From assembly GCA_018056405.1 (NCBI GenBank), contig JAGPFT010000148.1, positions 1 to 7,068 on the forward strand: a stretch of 7,068 nt of DNA. Direction: 5' to 3'. The position numbers were made by a program, and so were the translations under genes. The notes below the pieces were generated by a model, which made no database searches, was not told the origin of the DNA, and worked only from the letters and a program-made list of their open reading frames with translations. This DNA comes from Anaerolineae bacterium. Its GTDB lineage: Bacteria; Chloroflexota; Anaerolineae; Aggregatilineales; Aggregatilineaceae. Below are positions 1-5,508 of the stretch, one piece after another; position 1 is the stretch's first letter; every line of letters begins with the position of its first letter.

Positions 1-146
1 TCTCAACCGGTCCATCACAGAGCGCGCAGGGGTCGCAGAGAAAGCCTCAGAGCTTTTCCGACTTTCCCCTCCGCGCCCTCGTCATCTCAGCGGCTCAAGA
101 TCACTGCCCCAAAAAGCGAATGCACCCTTTTCGCGCCCTGGCTAGC
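1..146. other. Left-edge non-coding stretch
   Basis: I see no convincing reading frame on either strand here. The text from about 15 to 55 is rich in CAGAG/GCAGAG words, which resembles the low-complexity intergenic debris common in some environmental bacterial genomes. A small dyad, AAAGC at 45-49 with GCTTT, is too weak to call a terminator. The 3' end or promoter of a gene beyond the left edge could lie here, but nothing identifies it. Confidence 0.3.
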
Positions 147-189
147 GGGCACCGGCCTGCGCCGATGGGTTGCCGACGGTGCCCTTCTT
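147..189 (+). terminator. Hairpin upstream of the transglycosylase promoter, possible terminator
   Basis: GGGCACCG (147-154) is perfectly complementary to CGGTGCCC (177-184), with a 22-base loop and a short pyrimidine-rich tail TTCTT after it. It lies immediately upstream of the likely promoter at 203-231, where it could insulate that promoter from transcription arriving from the left. The loop is long and the T-tract poor, so this may equally be a regulatory dyad or chance. Confidence 0.3.
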
Positions 190-202
190 GCGCGACATGC
201 TC

Positions 203-231
203 TTGACTCGCGGCCCATAAACTGGTATCCT
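203..231 (+). promoter_or_regulatory. Sigma70-type promoter for the lytic transglycosylase
   Basis: The -35 box TTGACT (203-208) matches the consensus at 5 of 6 positions. The -10 box TATCCT (226-231) matches at 4 of 6, spacing is the ideal 17 bases, and TGG directly before the -10 box gives an extended -10 motif. The predicted transcript would start near 238. That is only about 12 bases before the ATG at 250, but leaves a normal leader of about 78 bases before the GTG at 316. Confidence 0.6.
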
Positions 232-302
232 AGAAATCAGAACTAGAACATGCGTTCTGTTTCAGTCAACTTGCTGCCCGCACCAGTCCGCGCTCGTCCG
301 CA

Positions 303-311
303 AAAGGAAAG
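303..311 (+). promoter_or_regulatory. Ribosome binding site that favours the GTG start at 316
   Basis: AAAGGAAAG lies with its GGA core 7 bases before the GTG at 316. The upstream in-frame ATG at 250 has no purine-rich Shine-Dalgarno match (only AGAAATCAGAAC before it). This supports initiation at 316, where the hydrophobic segment also begins within a few residues of the N-terminus as in a normal signal or anchor sequence. Confidence 0.55.
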
Positions 312-315
312 AACG

Positions 316-1044
316 GTGAACACTCGTCCGCTGTCGCTCATCATCGCCTCCGTCGCGCTGCTCTCCTGTGCGGTCGTCGGCTTTGCGGCCACGCTGGGGA
401 CAGCCCTGTTCTGGCACGCCGTCACAGGGAATCGGGTCTACGCTGTAGCCGATCCGTACCGCTACGACTACGCCGATTCTCCAGTTGGACCGCAGGCAGC
501 AGCCAGCCCCCTGGCGGGGGTCTTCACCGATGAAGTGCTGTACTGGACGCCGCTCATCCAAACGTGGGCAGTCCTCTACCAGATTGATCCCAACCTGATC
601 GCCACCCTCATCCAGATCGAAAGCTGCGGCGACCCGTCGGTATCATCTCCGGCAGGGGCGCAGGGGCTTTTCCAGGTGATGCCCTTTCACTTCGAGCCTG
701 GCGAGGATATGCTGGACGTAGCGACGAATGCGCGGCGAGGGATGGACTACCTGGCCGGCAGCCTGCAGATTGCTGAGGGTCATGCTGGATTGGCGCTGGC
801 AGGTTATAACGGCGGACACGGGATCATCAGCAGGGGATGGGCATCATGGACCGCCGAGACCCGGCGTTACTACTATTGGGGAGCGCGCATTTACGCTGAG
901 GCAGTATCCGGCATGGCCACCAGCCCCACCCTGGACGAGTGGCTGGCTGCCGGTGGAAGCCGCCTGTGCACTCAGGCGCGGCTGACGCAGAGCCAACTGG
1001 AACAGGCCCAGCGCGTCCAGGTGATAGTCGTTGCGGGGAATTGA
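316..1044 (+). CDS. Membrane-anchored or secreted lytic transglycosylase (SLT, GH23-like)
   Basis: Predicted to cleave the MurNAc-GlcNAc bond of peptidoglycan with formation of anhydro-MurNAc, acting outside the cytoplasmic membrane. Numbered from the GTG start (242 residues), a hydrophobic stretch covers about 6-33 and works as an uncleaved anchor or signal peptide. An LLSC motif at 15-18 is a poor lipobox, because the hydrophobic run continues past the Cys. The SLT fold covers about 75-200: an IQIES motif gives the catalytic Glu102, GAQGLFQVMP is at 114-123 and AGYNGG at 162-167, all hallmarks of the family. No LysM or SPOR domain is seen. An in-frame ATG at 250 would add 22 polar residues ahead of the anchor; I prefer 316 because of its ribosome binding site. 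The gene stands alone and converges with fabF, 35 bases away. The enzyme class is secure; the physiological role (turnover, secretion or division) cannot be told from sequence. Confidence 0.9.
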   Translation: MNTRPLSLIIASVALLSCAVVGFAATLGTALFWHAVTGNRVYAVADPYRYDYADSPVGPQAAASPLAGVFTDEVLYWTPLIQTWAVLYQIDPNLIATLIQIESCGDPSVSSPAGAQGLFQVMPFHFEPGEDMLDVATNARRGMDYLAGSLQIAEGHAGLALAGYNGGHGIISRGWASWTAETRRYYYWGARIYAEAVSGMATSPTLDEWLAAGGSRLCTQARLTQSQLEQAQRVQVIVVAGN

Positions 1045-1059
1045 ACGGCTATCACCTGG
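1017..1059. terminator. Bidirectional hairpin between convergent transglycosylase and fabF
   Basis: Bases 1017-1032 pair with 1044-1059 in a 16-bp stem: 15 Watson-Crick pairs and one T/G position (1028/1048) that is a G-U wobble in the + transcript. The loop is 11 bases (1033-1043). The left arm encodes the last codons of the transglycosylase, and the TGA stop (1042-1044) sits at the loop/right-arm junction. No T-run follows on either strand. It could stop or protect both converging transcripts; termination by a U-less hairpin is an inference. Confidence 0.6.
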
Positions 1060-1079
1060 TCACTGCTGGCGCGCATGTT

Positions 1080-2336
1080 CTACACGCGGCCAAACACCAC
1101 GCAGGCGTTCTGCCCGCCGAGTCCAAAGCTGTTCGACATGGCGAAAGTCAGCCTGGCATCGCGCGCTTCATTGGGGACGTAGTCGAGATCGCACTCTGGA
1201 TCGGGCGTCTCCAGATTGATCGTCGGGTGCAGTATCTGCTCGAACAGCGACATGACGGTGGCGATTCCCTCCACCGCGCCCGCCCCGCCGAGCAGATGGC
1301 CGAGCATACTCTTGGTCGAGTTGGCGGCCAGCTTGTAGGCATGGTCTTTGAAGACTTGCTTCATGGCGAGGGTTTCAACTGCGTCATTCGCCTGGGTGGA
1401 CGACCCATGCGTGTTCACGTAGTCAATCTTGTCGGGGTCTAGCCCGGCATCCTGGATCGCCCAACGCATGGCATTGGCCGCGCCCAGGCCAGTTGGCTCC
1501 GGGGCTGCCACGTGGTAAGCGTCAGACGAGGACGCCATGCCGAGCACCTCGGCATAGATGCGCGCCCCGCGCTTGATCGCCCGTTCCAGCGTTTCCAGGA
1601 TCATCGCCCCTGCCCCTTCGGAGAAGACGAACCCATTGCGGTTGAGATCGAAGGGACGGCTCGCCTTGGCCGGATCGTCGTTATAGCCTGTCGCCAGGCC
1701 CTTCATCGAGATGAAGCCAGCGATGCCATAGTCAAGGATCATGGCTTCCACGCCGCCGGTCACTACCATGTCCGCCTTCCTGTAGCGAATCAGGTTCATC
1801 GCATCGCCGATGCTGTGCGTGCCAGTGGCGCAAGCTGTCGAAAGACATACCAGCGGCCCCAGCGCACCCAGCACACGGCTGATATGATGGGCAGGAATGT
1901 TGGGGATCGATTCGATCAGCAAGAAGGGGCCAGGACGCCGCCCTTTCGTGCGGAAGCCGAATGACGCCTGCTGCGCCAGATCGTGCGCGCCCAGGGATGA
2001 CCCGAAATCCACTGCCACGCGCTCGCGGATTGTCCTAATGTCCTCGATAGTCAGCCCCGCATCTTTGAGGGCATCCAATGCCGCCGTGACCGCAAAATGG
2101 GCTGGCCTGCCCATGCGCCGTGCTTCCTTAGCCTCGATATACTCCGTCGGGTCAAAGTCGAGGACTTCGCCAGCAATCTGCACTTCCAGATTGGATGGGT
2201 CAAAGCTCTGAATGCGCCTGATGCCGGATATGCCGGCCTTGAGTTTTTCCCAGTACTCCGGGAACCGCCCCAGTGGGGTGACGGCCCCCATCCCAGTGAT
2301 CACCACACGCGGAAAACCATTGCGTATGAGTTCCAT
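1080..2336 (-). CDS. fabF: Beta-ketoacyl-ACP synthase II (FabF)
   Basis: Condenses malonyl-ACP with acyl-ACP in the elongation cycle of cytoplasmic type II fatty acid synthesis. It has 418 residues, against about 410-415 usually. The Cys-His-His set is complete: nucleophile Cys169 in STACA, His310 in NTHGSS, and Lys342 with His347 in the TKSMLGHLLGGAGAVE region. The C-terminal glycine-rich NSFGLGGQNA (402-411) is also present. The two His residues and their spacing mark it as a KAS I/II enzyme rather than FabH (Cys-His-Asn). The N-terminus (RVVITGMGAVTPLG at 10-23) is about 8 residues longer than typical. An AGGAG lies 12-13 bases before the ATG, which is rather far, so the start is less sure than the identity. 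It follows plsX by 29 bases and is very likely cotranscribed from the promoter at 3439-3467. No acpP, fabD, fabG or fabH is visible beside it. Confidence 0.96.
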   Translation of the reverse strand: MELIRNGFPRVVITGMGAVTPLGRFPEYWEKLKAGISGIRRIQSFDPSNLEVQIAGEVLDFDPTEYIEAKEARRMGRPAHFAVTAALDALKDAGLTIEDIRTIRERVAVDFGSSLGAHDLAQQASFGFRTKGRRPGPFLLIESIPNIPAHHISRVLGALGPLVCLSTACATGTHSIGDAMNLIRYRKADMVVTGGVEAMILDYGIAGFISMKGLATGYNDDPAKASRPFDLNRNGFVFSEGAGAMILETLERAIKRGARIYAEVLGMASSSDAYHVAAPEPTGLGAANAMRWAIQDAGLDPDKIDYVNTHGSSTQANDAVETLAMKQVFKDHAYKLAANSTKSMLGHLLGGAGAVEGIATVMSLFEQILHPTINLETPDPECDLDYVPNEARDARLTFAMSNSFGLGGQNACVVFGRV

Positions 2337-2365
2337 AGCAGTCGTCTTTCTCCTTGCACTCTCAC

Positions 2366-3379
2366 TTAGCTCTGTTCACTTTGCGCGGGCGCGGCGTGCA
2401 GCCCATCGGCGATGGCTTGCACGATCCGTCCCGATACAGCGTATTGGGCCTGGTGGATGGCGTTCCTCACAGCGAACGCATTCGAGCGCCCATGCGCAAT
2501 GATGACAACACCGTTGACGCCCAGAAGGGGTGCCCCACCGACCTCGAAGGGGTCAATTCTGCGGTACACGCGCCGGAAGGCTGGTTTACCGAGCAGCCCG
2601 GCCATCTTTGATCGCCAGTCCGCGTGCAACTCCTGGCGGATAAGATCGAAAACGGCGGCCCCAATGGCCTCCATAGACTTGAGCAGCACATTCCCGGAGA
2701 AGCCATCCATGACGGCCACGTCCACGCGCCCTCCCAGAATCTCCTTTGGCTCAACGTTTCCTACGAAATTAACCCCACTTTGCTGAAGGAGTTCCGCCGC
2801 TTCCTGAACCAATACCGTACCCTTGCCGAGTTCTTCACCGTTGGAAAGCAACCCGACGCGCGGGCTACTGCGACCGAGCGCATGTTGCGTGTAAAGACTG
2901 CCCATCACGGCAAACTGGGCGAGCCATTCCGCCTTGCAGTCAGCGTTAGCGCCGATGTCCAGCGCCATCACCGGCTTGCCGCCGAAGGGGAGCAACGCAC
3001 ACAATGCTGGACGGTGAACGCCAGGAATGCGCTTGAGCGTGTGCAGGGTAGCGATTGCCAGCGCCGCGCCGGTGTTGCCAGCCGTCACGAAGGCATCGGC
3101 CTGACCCTCTACGACCAATTGCATCCCGATGTGCATAGACGAGTTCGGCTTGGCACGGCCTGCCACGCCTGGCCTGTCGGCCATAGCCACAGCCTCAGGC
3201 GCGTGCACAATCTCTAGCGGTAGCCCCTGGTGGTCGTACTTGCCAAGCTCTGTTCGCACCCGTGTCTCGTCACCGACCAGAAGAATCTCCACCCCCAGCT
3301 CGCGAGCGGCCAGCACAGCCCCTTCGACATCAGGAGCCGGGTAACGGTCGCTTCCCATCGCATCGAGCGCAATCTTCAT
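2366..3379 (-). CDS. plsX: Phosphate acyltransferase PlsX
   Basis: Converts acyl-ACP and phosphate to acyl-phosphate, the donor that PlsY uses to acylate glycerol-3-phosphate; a peripheral membrane enzyme at the entry to phospholipid synthesis. From the ATG at 3379 it has 337 residues, normal for the family. Family signatures run throughout: MKIALDAMGSD at 1-11, FVTAGNTGAALA at 97-108, LPFGGKPVMALDIGAN at 130-145, GLLSNGEELGKG at 177-188, VMDGFSGNVLLKS at 223-235, and GGAPLLGVNG with a following HGRS at 281-299. The open frame continues upstream to an ATG at 3454, but that would lie upstream of the -10 box at 3439-3444 and adds 25 residues without family resemblance. An AGGAA ribosome binding site (3388-3392) lies 8 bases before the 3379 ATG. 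It is the first gene of a pair with fabF. In many bacteria plsX sits with fabH, fabD, fabG and acpP, which are not seen here. Confidence 0.96.
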   Translation of the reverse strand: MKIALDAMGSDRYPAPDVEGAVLAARELGVEILLVGDETRVRTELGKYDHQGLPLEIVHAPEAVAMADRPGVAGRAKPNSSMHIGMQLVVEGQADAFVTAGNTGAALAIATLHTLKRIPGVHRPALCALLPFGGKPVMALDIGANADCKAEWLAQFAVMGSLYTQHALGRSSPRVGLLSNGEELGKGTVLVQEAAELLQQSGVNFVGNVEPKEILGGRVDVAVMDGFSGNVLLKSMEAIGAAVFDLIRQELHADWRSKMAGLLGKPAFRRVYRRIDPFEVGGAPLLGVNGVVIIAHGRSNAFAVRNAIHQAQYAVSGRIVQAIADGLHAAPAQSEQS

Positions 3380-3438
3380 CGCACAAATTCCTGTCTTGGG
3401 CCTAGCCGCAGCCCCAACCGCGCAGGACACAGCCTTCG

Positions 3439-3467
3439 ATTGTACGCCGGCCAAGCGGTGTTGCCAA
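3439..3467 (-). promoter_or_regulatory. Sigma70-type promoter of the plsX-fabF operon
   Basis: Read on the minus strand, the -35 box TTGGCA (3462-3467) and the -10 box TACAAT (3439-3444) each match the consensus at 5 of 6 positions, with an ideal 17-base spacer. Transcription would begin near 3432, giving a leader of about 52 bases before the plsX ATG at 3379. I see no clear FapR-type or other recognisable operator around it. Confidence 0.75.
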
Positions 3468-3520
3468 CCATTAACAGGGTGTGTGCGCAGGGTAATCGCA
3501 TCAAATCTCGGTGTGCAGAG

Positions 3521-3613
3521 CCTTACCTCACCTCCTGGCTTCGCTGCGCTCAGCCTGTCCTCCTCTCCACACGCGGCGAGGCGCGCCAGCGCCGGGCAGG
3601 GGTGAGGCTAAGG
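3521..3613. repeat. REP-like intergenic element with imperfect terminal inverted repeats
   Basis: The left end CCTTACCTCACC (3521-3532) is complementary to the right end GGTGAGGCTAAGG (3601-3613) apart from one bulged base, and the complementarity continues weakly inward (CTCCTG against CAGG). The interior is C-rich on its left half and G-rich on its right half, with smaller dyads around GGCGAGGCGCGCC. It has no reading frame of its own. This fits a non-autonomous repeat or long stem-loop of the kind dispersed in large environmental genomes. It sits between the divergent plsX and tRNA promoters. Only one copy lies in the window, so its dispersed nature is inferred. Confidence 0.5.
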
Positions 3614-3654
3614 AGCGCAACCCTGTTACCTGACAGGTTTTGCACGCACCCCCA

Positions 3655-3684
3655 TTGACAGAACTGCGGCGGGCTGTATATAAT
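3655..3684 (+). promoter_or_regulatory. Perfect-consensus promoter of the tRNA-Leu gene
   Basis: TTGACA (3655-3660) and TATAAT (3679-3684) both match the sigma70 consensus exactly, with an 18-base spacer. The start would fall near 3691, only about 5 bases before the mature 5' end of the tRNA at 3696, leaving a very short leader for RNase P to remove. A strong constitutive promoter is usual for a tRNA gene. A short dyad ACCTG-A-CAGGT at 3628-3638 lies upstream, with no assigned role. Confidence 0.88.
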
Positions 3685-3695
3685 TCCCGTTACTT

Positions 3696-3781
3696 GCCCT
3701 GGTGGCGGAATTGGTATACGCGGCAGGTTGAGGGCCTGTGCCCATTCGGGCGTGGAGGTTCGAGTCCTCTCCAGGGCACCA
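3696..3781 (+). tRNA. tRNA-Leu (anticodon GAG), CCA encoded
   Basis: A class II tRNA of 86 bases including CCA. The acceptor stem pairs GCCCTGG (3696-3702) with CCAGGGC (3771-3777), with discriminator A at 3778 and an encoded CCA at 3779-3781. The anticodon stem GCAGG/CCTGT encloses the loop TTGAGGG, giving anticodon GAG, which reads CUC and CUU leucine codons. The long variable arm is GCCC-ATTC-GGGC, and the T arm carries the loop TTCGAGT. The variable arm, A discriminator and D-loop GGT are as expected for tRNA-Leu. It is a single-gene unit with its own promoter and a likely terminator downstream. Confidence 0.96.
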
Positions 3782-3816
3782 ATTTATGCACGTTGGATGC
3801 GTGCTCGCTGAGATCG

Positions 3817-3852
3817 CGAGGAGCACGTAAGAGTAGCGCTCCTCGTTTGCTT
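3817..3852 (+). terminator. Likely intrinsic terminator after tRNA-Leu
   Basis: CGAGGAGC (3817-3824) is perfectly complementary to GCTCCTCG (3838-3845), with a 13-base loop and the T-rich tail TTTGCTT (3846-3852). It lies about 36 bases after the tRNA 3' end and upstream of the next promoter. An overlapping alternative stem, GTGCTC (3801-3806) with GAGCAC (3821-3826), would compete with it. The tail is interrupted by GC, so termination may be partial. Confidence 0.6.
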
Positions 3853-3948
3853 CTCCCGCTTATCCCCCCGCTTGCGCGTGACCGCCGTCCAGAGAATTCT
3901 GCCGCCTCGCTTTCACACACCTCTTGCGCCTCCTCCTACACAGCCGCC

Positions 3949-3976
3949 TTGCACCGCAATTCAGTCTGGCTATAAT
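3949..3976 (+). promoter_or_regulatory. Probable promoter of the TPR membrane-protein gene
   Basis: A perfect -10 box TATAAT is at 3971-3976. The best -35 candidate is the weak TTGCAC (3949-3954, 3 of 6 matches) at a 16-base spacing. Transcription would start near 3983, about 39 bases before the ATG at 4022. This excludes upstream in-frame starts such as 3872 for this transcript. Confidence 0.5.
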
Positions 3977-4021
3977 CCGCCTTATGAGCAAGTGCGTCAG
4001 ACAGCGCGTGGAGGGAGCGAC

Positions 4022-5185
4022 ATGAACGAAATGCGTGAGCAATTGGAGCGCGCTTACCGGTACATCAAGCACGACCACACCGCCGAAGCAGAGCAGATAC
4101 TGCGCTCGCTCCTGGACGAAGATAGCGAAAACGTCCACGCCTGGTGGCTTCTCGCCCATGCGCAGACTGACTCGGACGAGATTCGCCACTCGCTGAATCG
4201 CGTCTTGGAACTCGACCCGAACTATCCGAACGCCCACAAAGCGCGCGAGCTACTGGATGCGCTGGAGAGCCGCTTCCCCACCCCTGCCGATCTCGAGGCT
4301 CTGGCGTTCTTCACCGATGACCGCGCCCCTCTCCCTCAAGAGGAAGCCCTCGTGGAAGGAACGTTCACGCCGCCCGCGCCCGTCTACGAGTCGTTCGAAG
4401 AGGAGTCAGTTCCAGAGCTTGACGAAGTATACCTTGTCGAGGAAGAGGACGAAGCTGCCCGTGCGGCGGAGCTGGCCGCCTCCGCAGACCCCTTCCGCGA
4501 TCTCGAGCAGGACTTGCTGTCGGTGGGCGCGGAAAGCGAAGAAAATGCGGATGTGGACAGCGCCGATCTGCTGGCGGCGCTCGGCGATGACGACGTAGAC
4601 CTCGAAGCGCTGCTCCGGCTGGAGGAGAGCAGCGAGGAGGAAGGGTCCGCTCCCCAGGCACCCCGGCGACGGTCTGGACGCCGCCGGCGCTGGGGAGTGC
4701 TAGCCTTCCTGGTTCTTATCGTGATCGCCGTCGCTGCTCTGTGGGGCCTCTTCCTGCGCGAAGAGGATGGCGCTCGGCAAGACCCTGGCCCGCTGACTGT
4801 GCTGCCCGTCGAGGATGTCGCTGTGGCGAGTGTGCTTCAGACGCTCAACAGCCAGTTGGAGACCGCCGGCCTCGGCCAGGACTACCGCGCCGTTGTCGCC
4901 AACAGCGACCTGGGCAAGACGCTGTATGTGGAGTTCTGCGCCGAGCCAAGTCGCGCTCTGGCAGATACCATCACGAAAGGAATGCAGCTAGTCGCCCAAC
5001 AAGCTCCCCAGGCGGCGGGCCAGGTTGACGCGGTAGGCGTCTGGATCAATCGCTGCCAGGCCGTCCCGCAGGACACCCTCTTTCACGCCGAGGTCGCGCT
5101 GGAGACAGCGCAGCGCTACATGAGCGGCGAGCTAGGCACAGGAGAGATTGGCCTGGCCAGCTTCCAGGCACTTTGGAACAGGTAA
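4022..5185 (+). CDS. TPR-containing single-pass membrane protein of unknown function
   Basis: I do not recognise a named family. From the ATG at 4022 (387 residues) it begins with two TPR-like helical pairs at about 4-35 and 38-70 (AEAEQILRSLLDED, then NRVLELDPNYPNAHKARELL). A long acidic, low-complexity linker follows (about 98-210, many Glu/Asp runs), then a basic patch RRRSGRRRR (215-223), one transmembrane helix (about 225-245) and a C-terminal domain of about 140 residues with Cys306 and Cys345. By the positive-inside rule the TPRs and acidic linker are cytoplasmic and the C-terminal domain is outside, where the two Cys could form a disulfide. The start is set by GGAGGGAG (4010-4017) and the TATAAT just upstream; the open frame back to 3872 crosses that promoter. 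TPRs suggest protein binding, and the layout suggests an adaptor or sensor, but this is inference. It is apparently monocistronic. Confidence 0.85.
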   Translation: MNEMREQLERAYRYIKHDHTAEAEQILRSLLDEDSENVHAWWLLAHAQTDSDEIRHSLNRVLELDPNYPNAHKARELLDALESRFPTPADLEALAFFTDDRAPLPQEEALVEGTFTPPAPVYESFEEESVPELDEVYLVEEEDEAARAAELAASADPFRDLEQDLLSVGAESEENADVDSADLLAALGDDDVDLEALLRLEESSEEEGSAPQAPRRRSGRRRRWGVLAFLVLIVIAVAALWGLFLREEDGARQDPGPLTVLPVEDVAVASVLQTLNSQLETAGLGQDYRAVVANSDLGKTLYVEFCAEPSRALADTITKGMQLVAQQAPQAAGQVDAVGVWINRCQAVPQDTLFHAEVALETAQRYMSGELGTGEIGLASFQALWNR

Positions 5186-5257
5186 CAGGCTCCGCGCCGC
5201 CTGCCGCGAGAGGCTGCTATGAGCTTCACAGAGAATTCCCTCTACCTCTGATCCCTC

Positions 5258-5340
5258 CCCCACGCTGCGCGGAGCGAGGGGAACACTGTCCTGGCGACTC
5301 CTCTTCCCTCATTTCGGGGGAAGGGGCCGGGGGATGGAGG
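5258..5340. repeat. G/C-skewed intergenic repeat debris with small hairpins
   Basis: Two dyads lie side by side. CCCC-A-CGCT (5258-5266) pairs with AGCG-A-GGGG (5273-5281) with a single A/A mismatch and a 6-base loop, and CTTCCC (5303-5308) pairs with GGGAAG (5318-5323). The right end GGGGCCGGGGGATGGAGG (5323-5340) is roughly complementary to CCTCTGATCCCTCCCCC at 5245-5261. No reading frame is convincing. It resembles a decayed copy of a C-rich/G-rich intergenic element similar in style to 3521-3613, but base-level similarity between the two is low. Confidence 0.35.
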
Positions 5341-5415
5341 CCAAAGCACCGCCAGGAAGTGCATCACGTGCCCTAATGAGAATTGACAATCAAGTCAGGT
5401 AATACGCGCAAATGT

Positions 5416-5451
5416 CTTGTAGGGGCGGGTTTGCAAACCCGCCCCTACAAG
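5416..5451. repeat. Perfect 36-bp palindrome
   Basis: Bases 5416-5433 are exactly complementary to 5434-5451, with no loop and no mismatch; the arm reads CTTGTAGGGGCGGGTTTG. Palindromes built on GTAGGGGCGGG and its complement are, from general knowledge, a common dispersed intergenic element in Chloroflexota and some cyanobacteria. It lies between two converging genes (stops at 5185 and 5509), where it could act as a bidirectional terminator or be a mobile REP-type unit. No T-run follows on either strand. Confidence 0.8.
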
Positions 5452-5508
5452 CGACTACCGATCATGATCGTCAAAGCGCATGAGGGACGGCTGCGCAGAG
5501 TCCGGTTG

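Noticed and set aside
939..1442. Open frame on + crossing the 3' end of the transglycosylase and antisense to fabF
   Set aside because: It is a shadow of two secure genes, lacks a ribosome binding site and family features, and has composition typical of an antisense frame in GC-rich DNA.
2624..3217. 197-codon open frame on + antisense to plsX
   Set aside because: PlsX on the minus strand is unambiguous along its whole length; the opposite frame shows no domain and no start signal.
3380..3454. N-terminal extension of PlsX to the ATG at 3454
   Set aside because: The extension crosses the -10 box of the plsX promoter and precedes the canonical PlsX N-terminus MKIALDAMGSD, which has its own ribosome binding site.
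3622..3641. CCTGT/ACAGG hairpin followed by TTTT, terminator-like
   Set aside because: The stem is only 5 bp and no + strand gene ends upstream of it, so there is nothing for it to terminate.
3230..3658. Small open frames on both strands in the plsX-tRNA gap
   Set aside because: They overlap promoters, the repeat element and plsX, and show no start signals or recognisable protein features.
3696..3781. tRNA-Leu as an integration site for a mobile element
   Set aside because: No integrase gene and no repeated copy of the tRNA 3' end is present in the window.
3872..4021. N-terminal extension of the TPR protein to 3872
   Set aside because: It contains the TATAAT at 3971-3976, has no TPR-like sequence, and the ATG at 4022 has a strong GGAGGGAG at proper spacing.
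5151..5169. GCCTGG/CCAGGC dyad near the end of the TPR gene
   Set aside because: Six base pairs inside coding GC-rich DNA with no T-run is within chance expectation.
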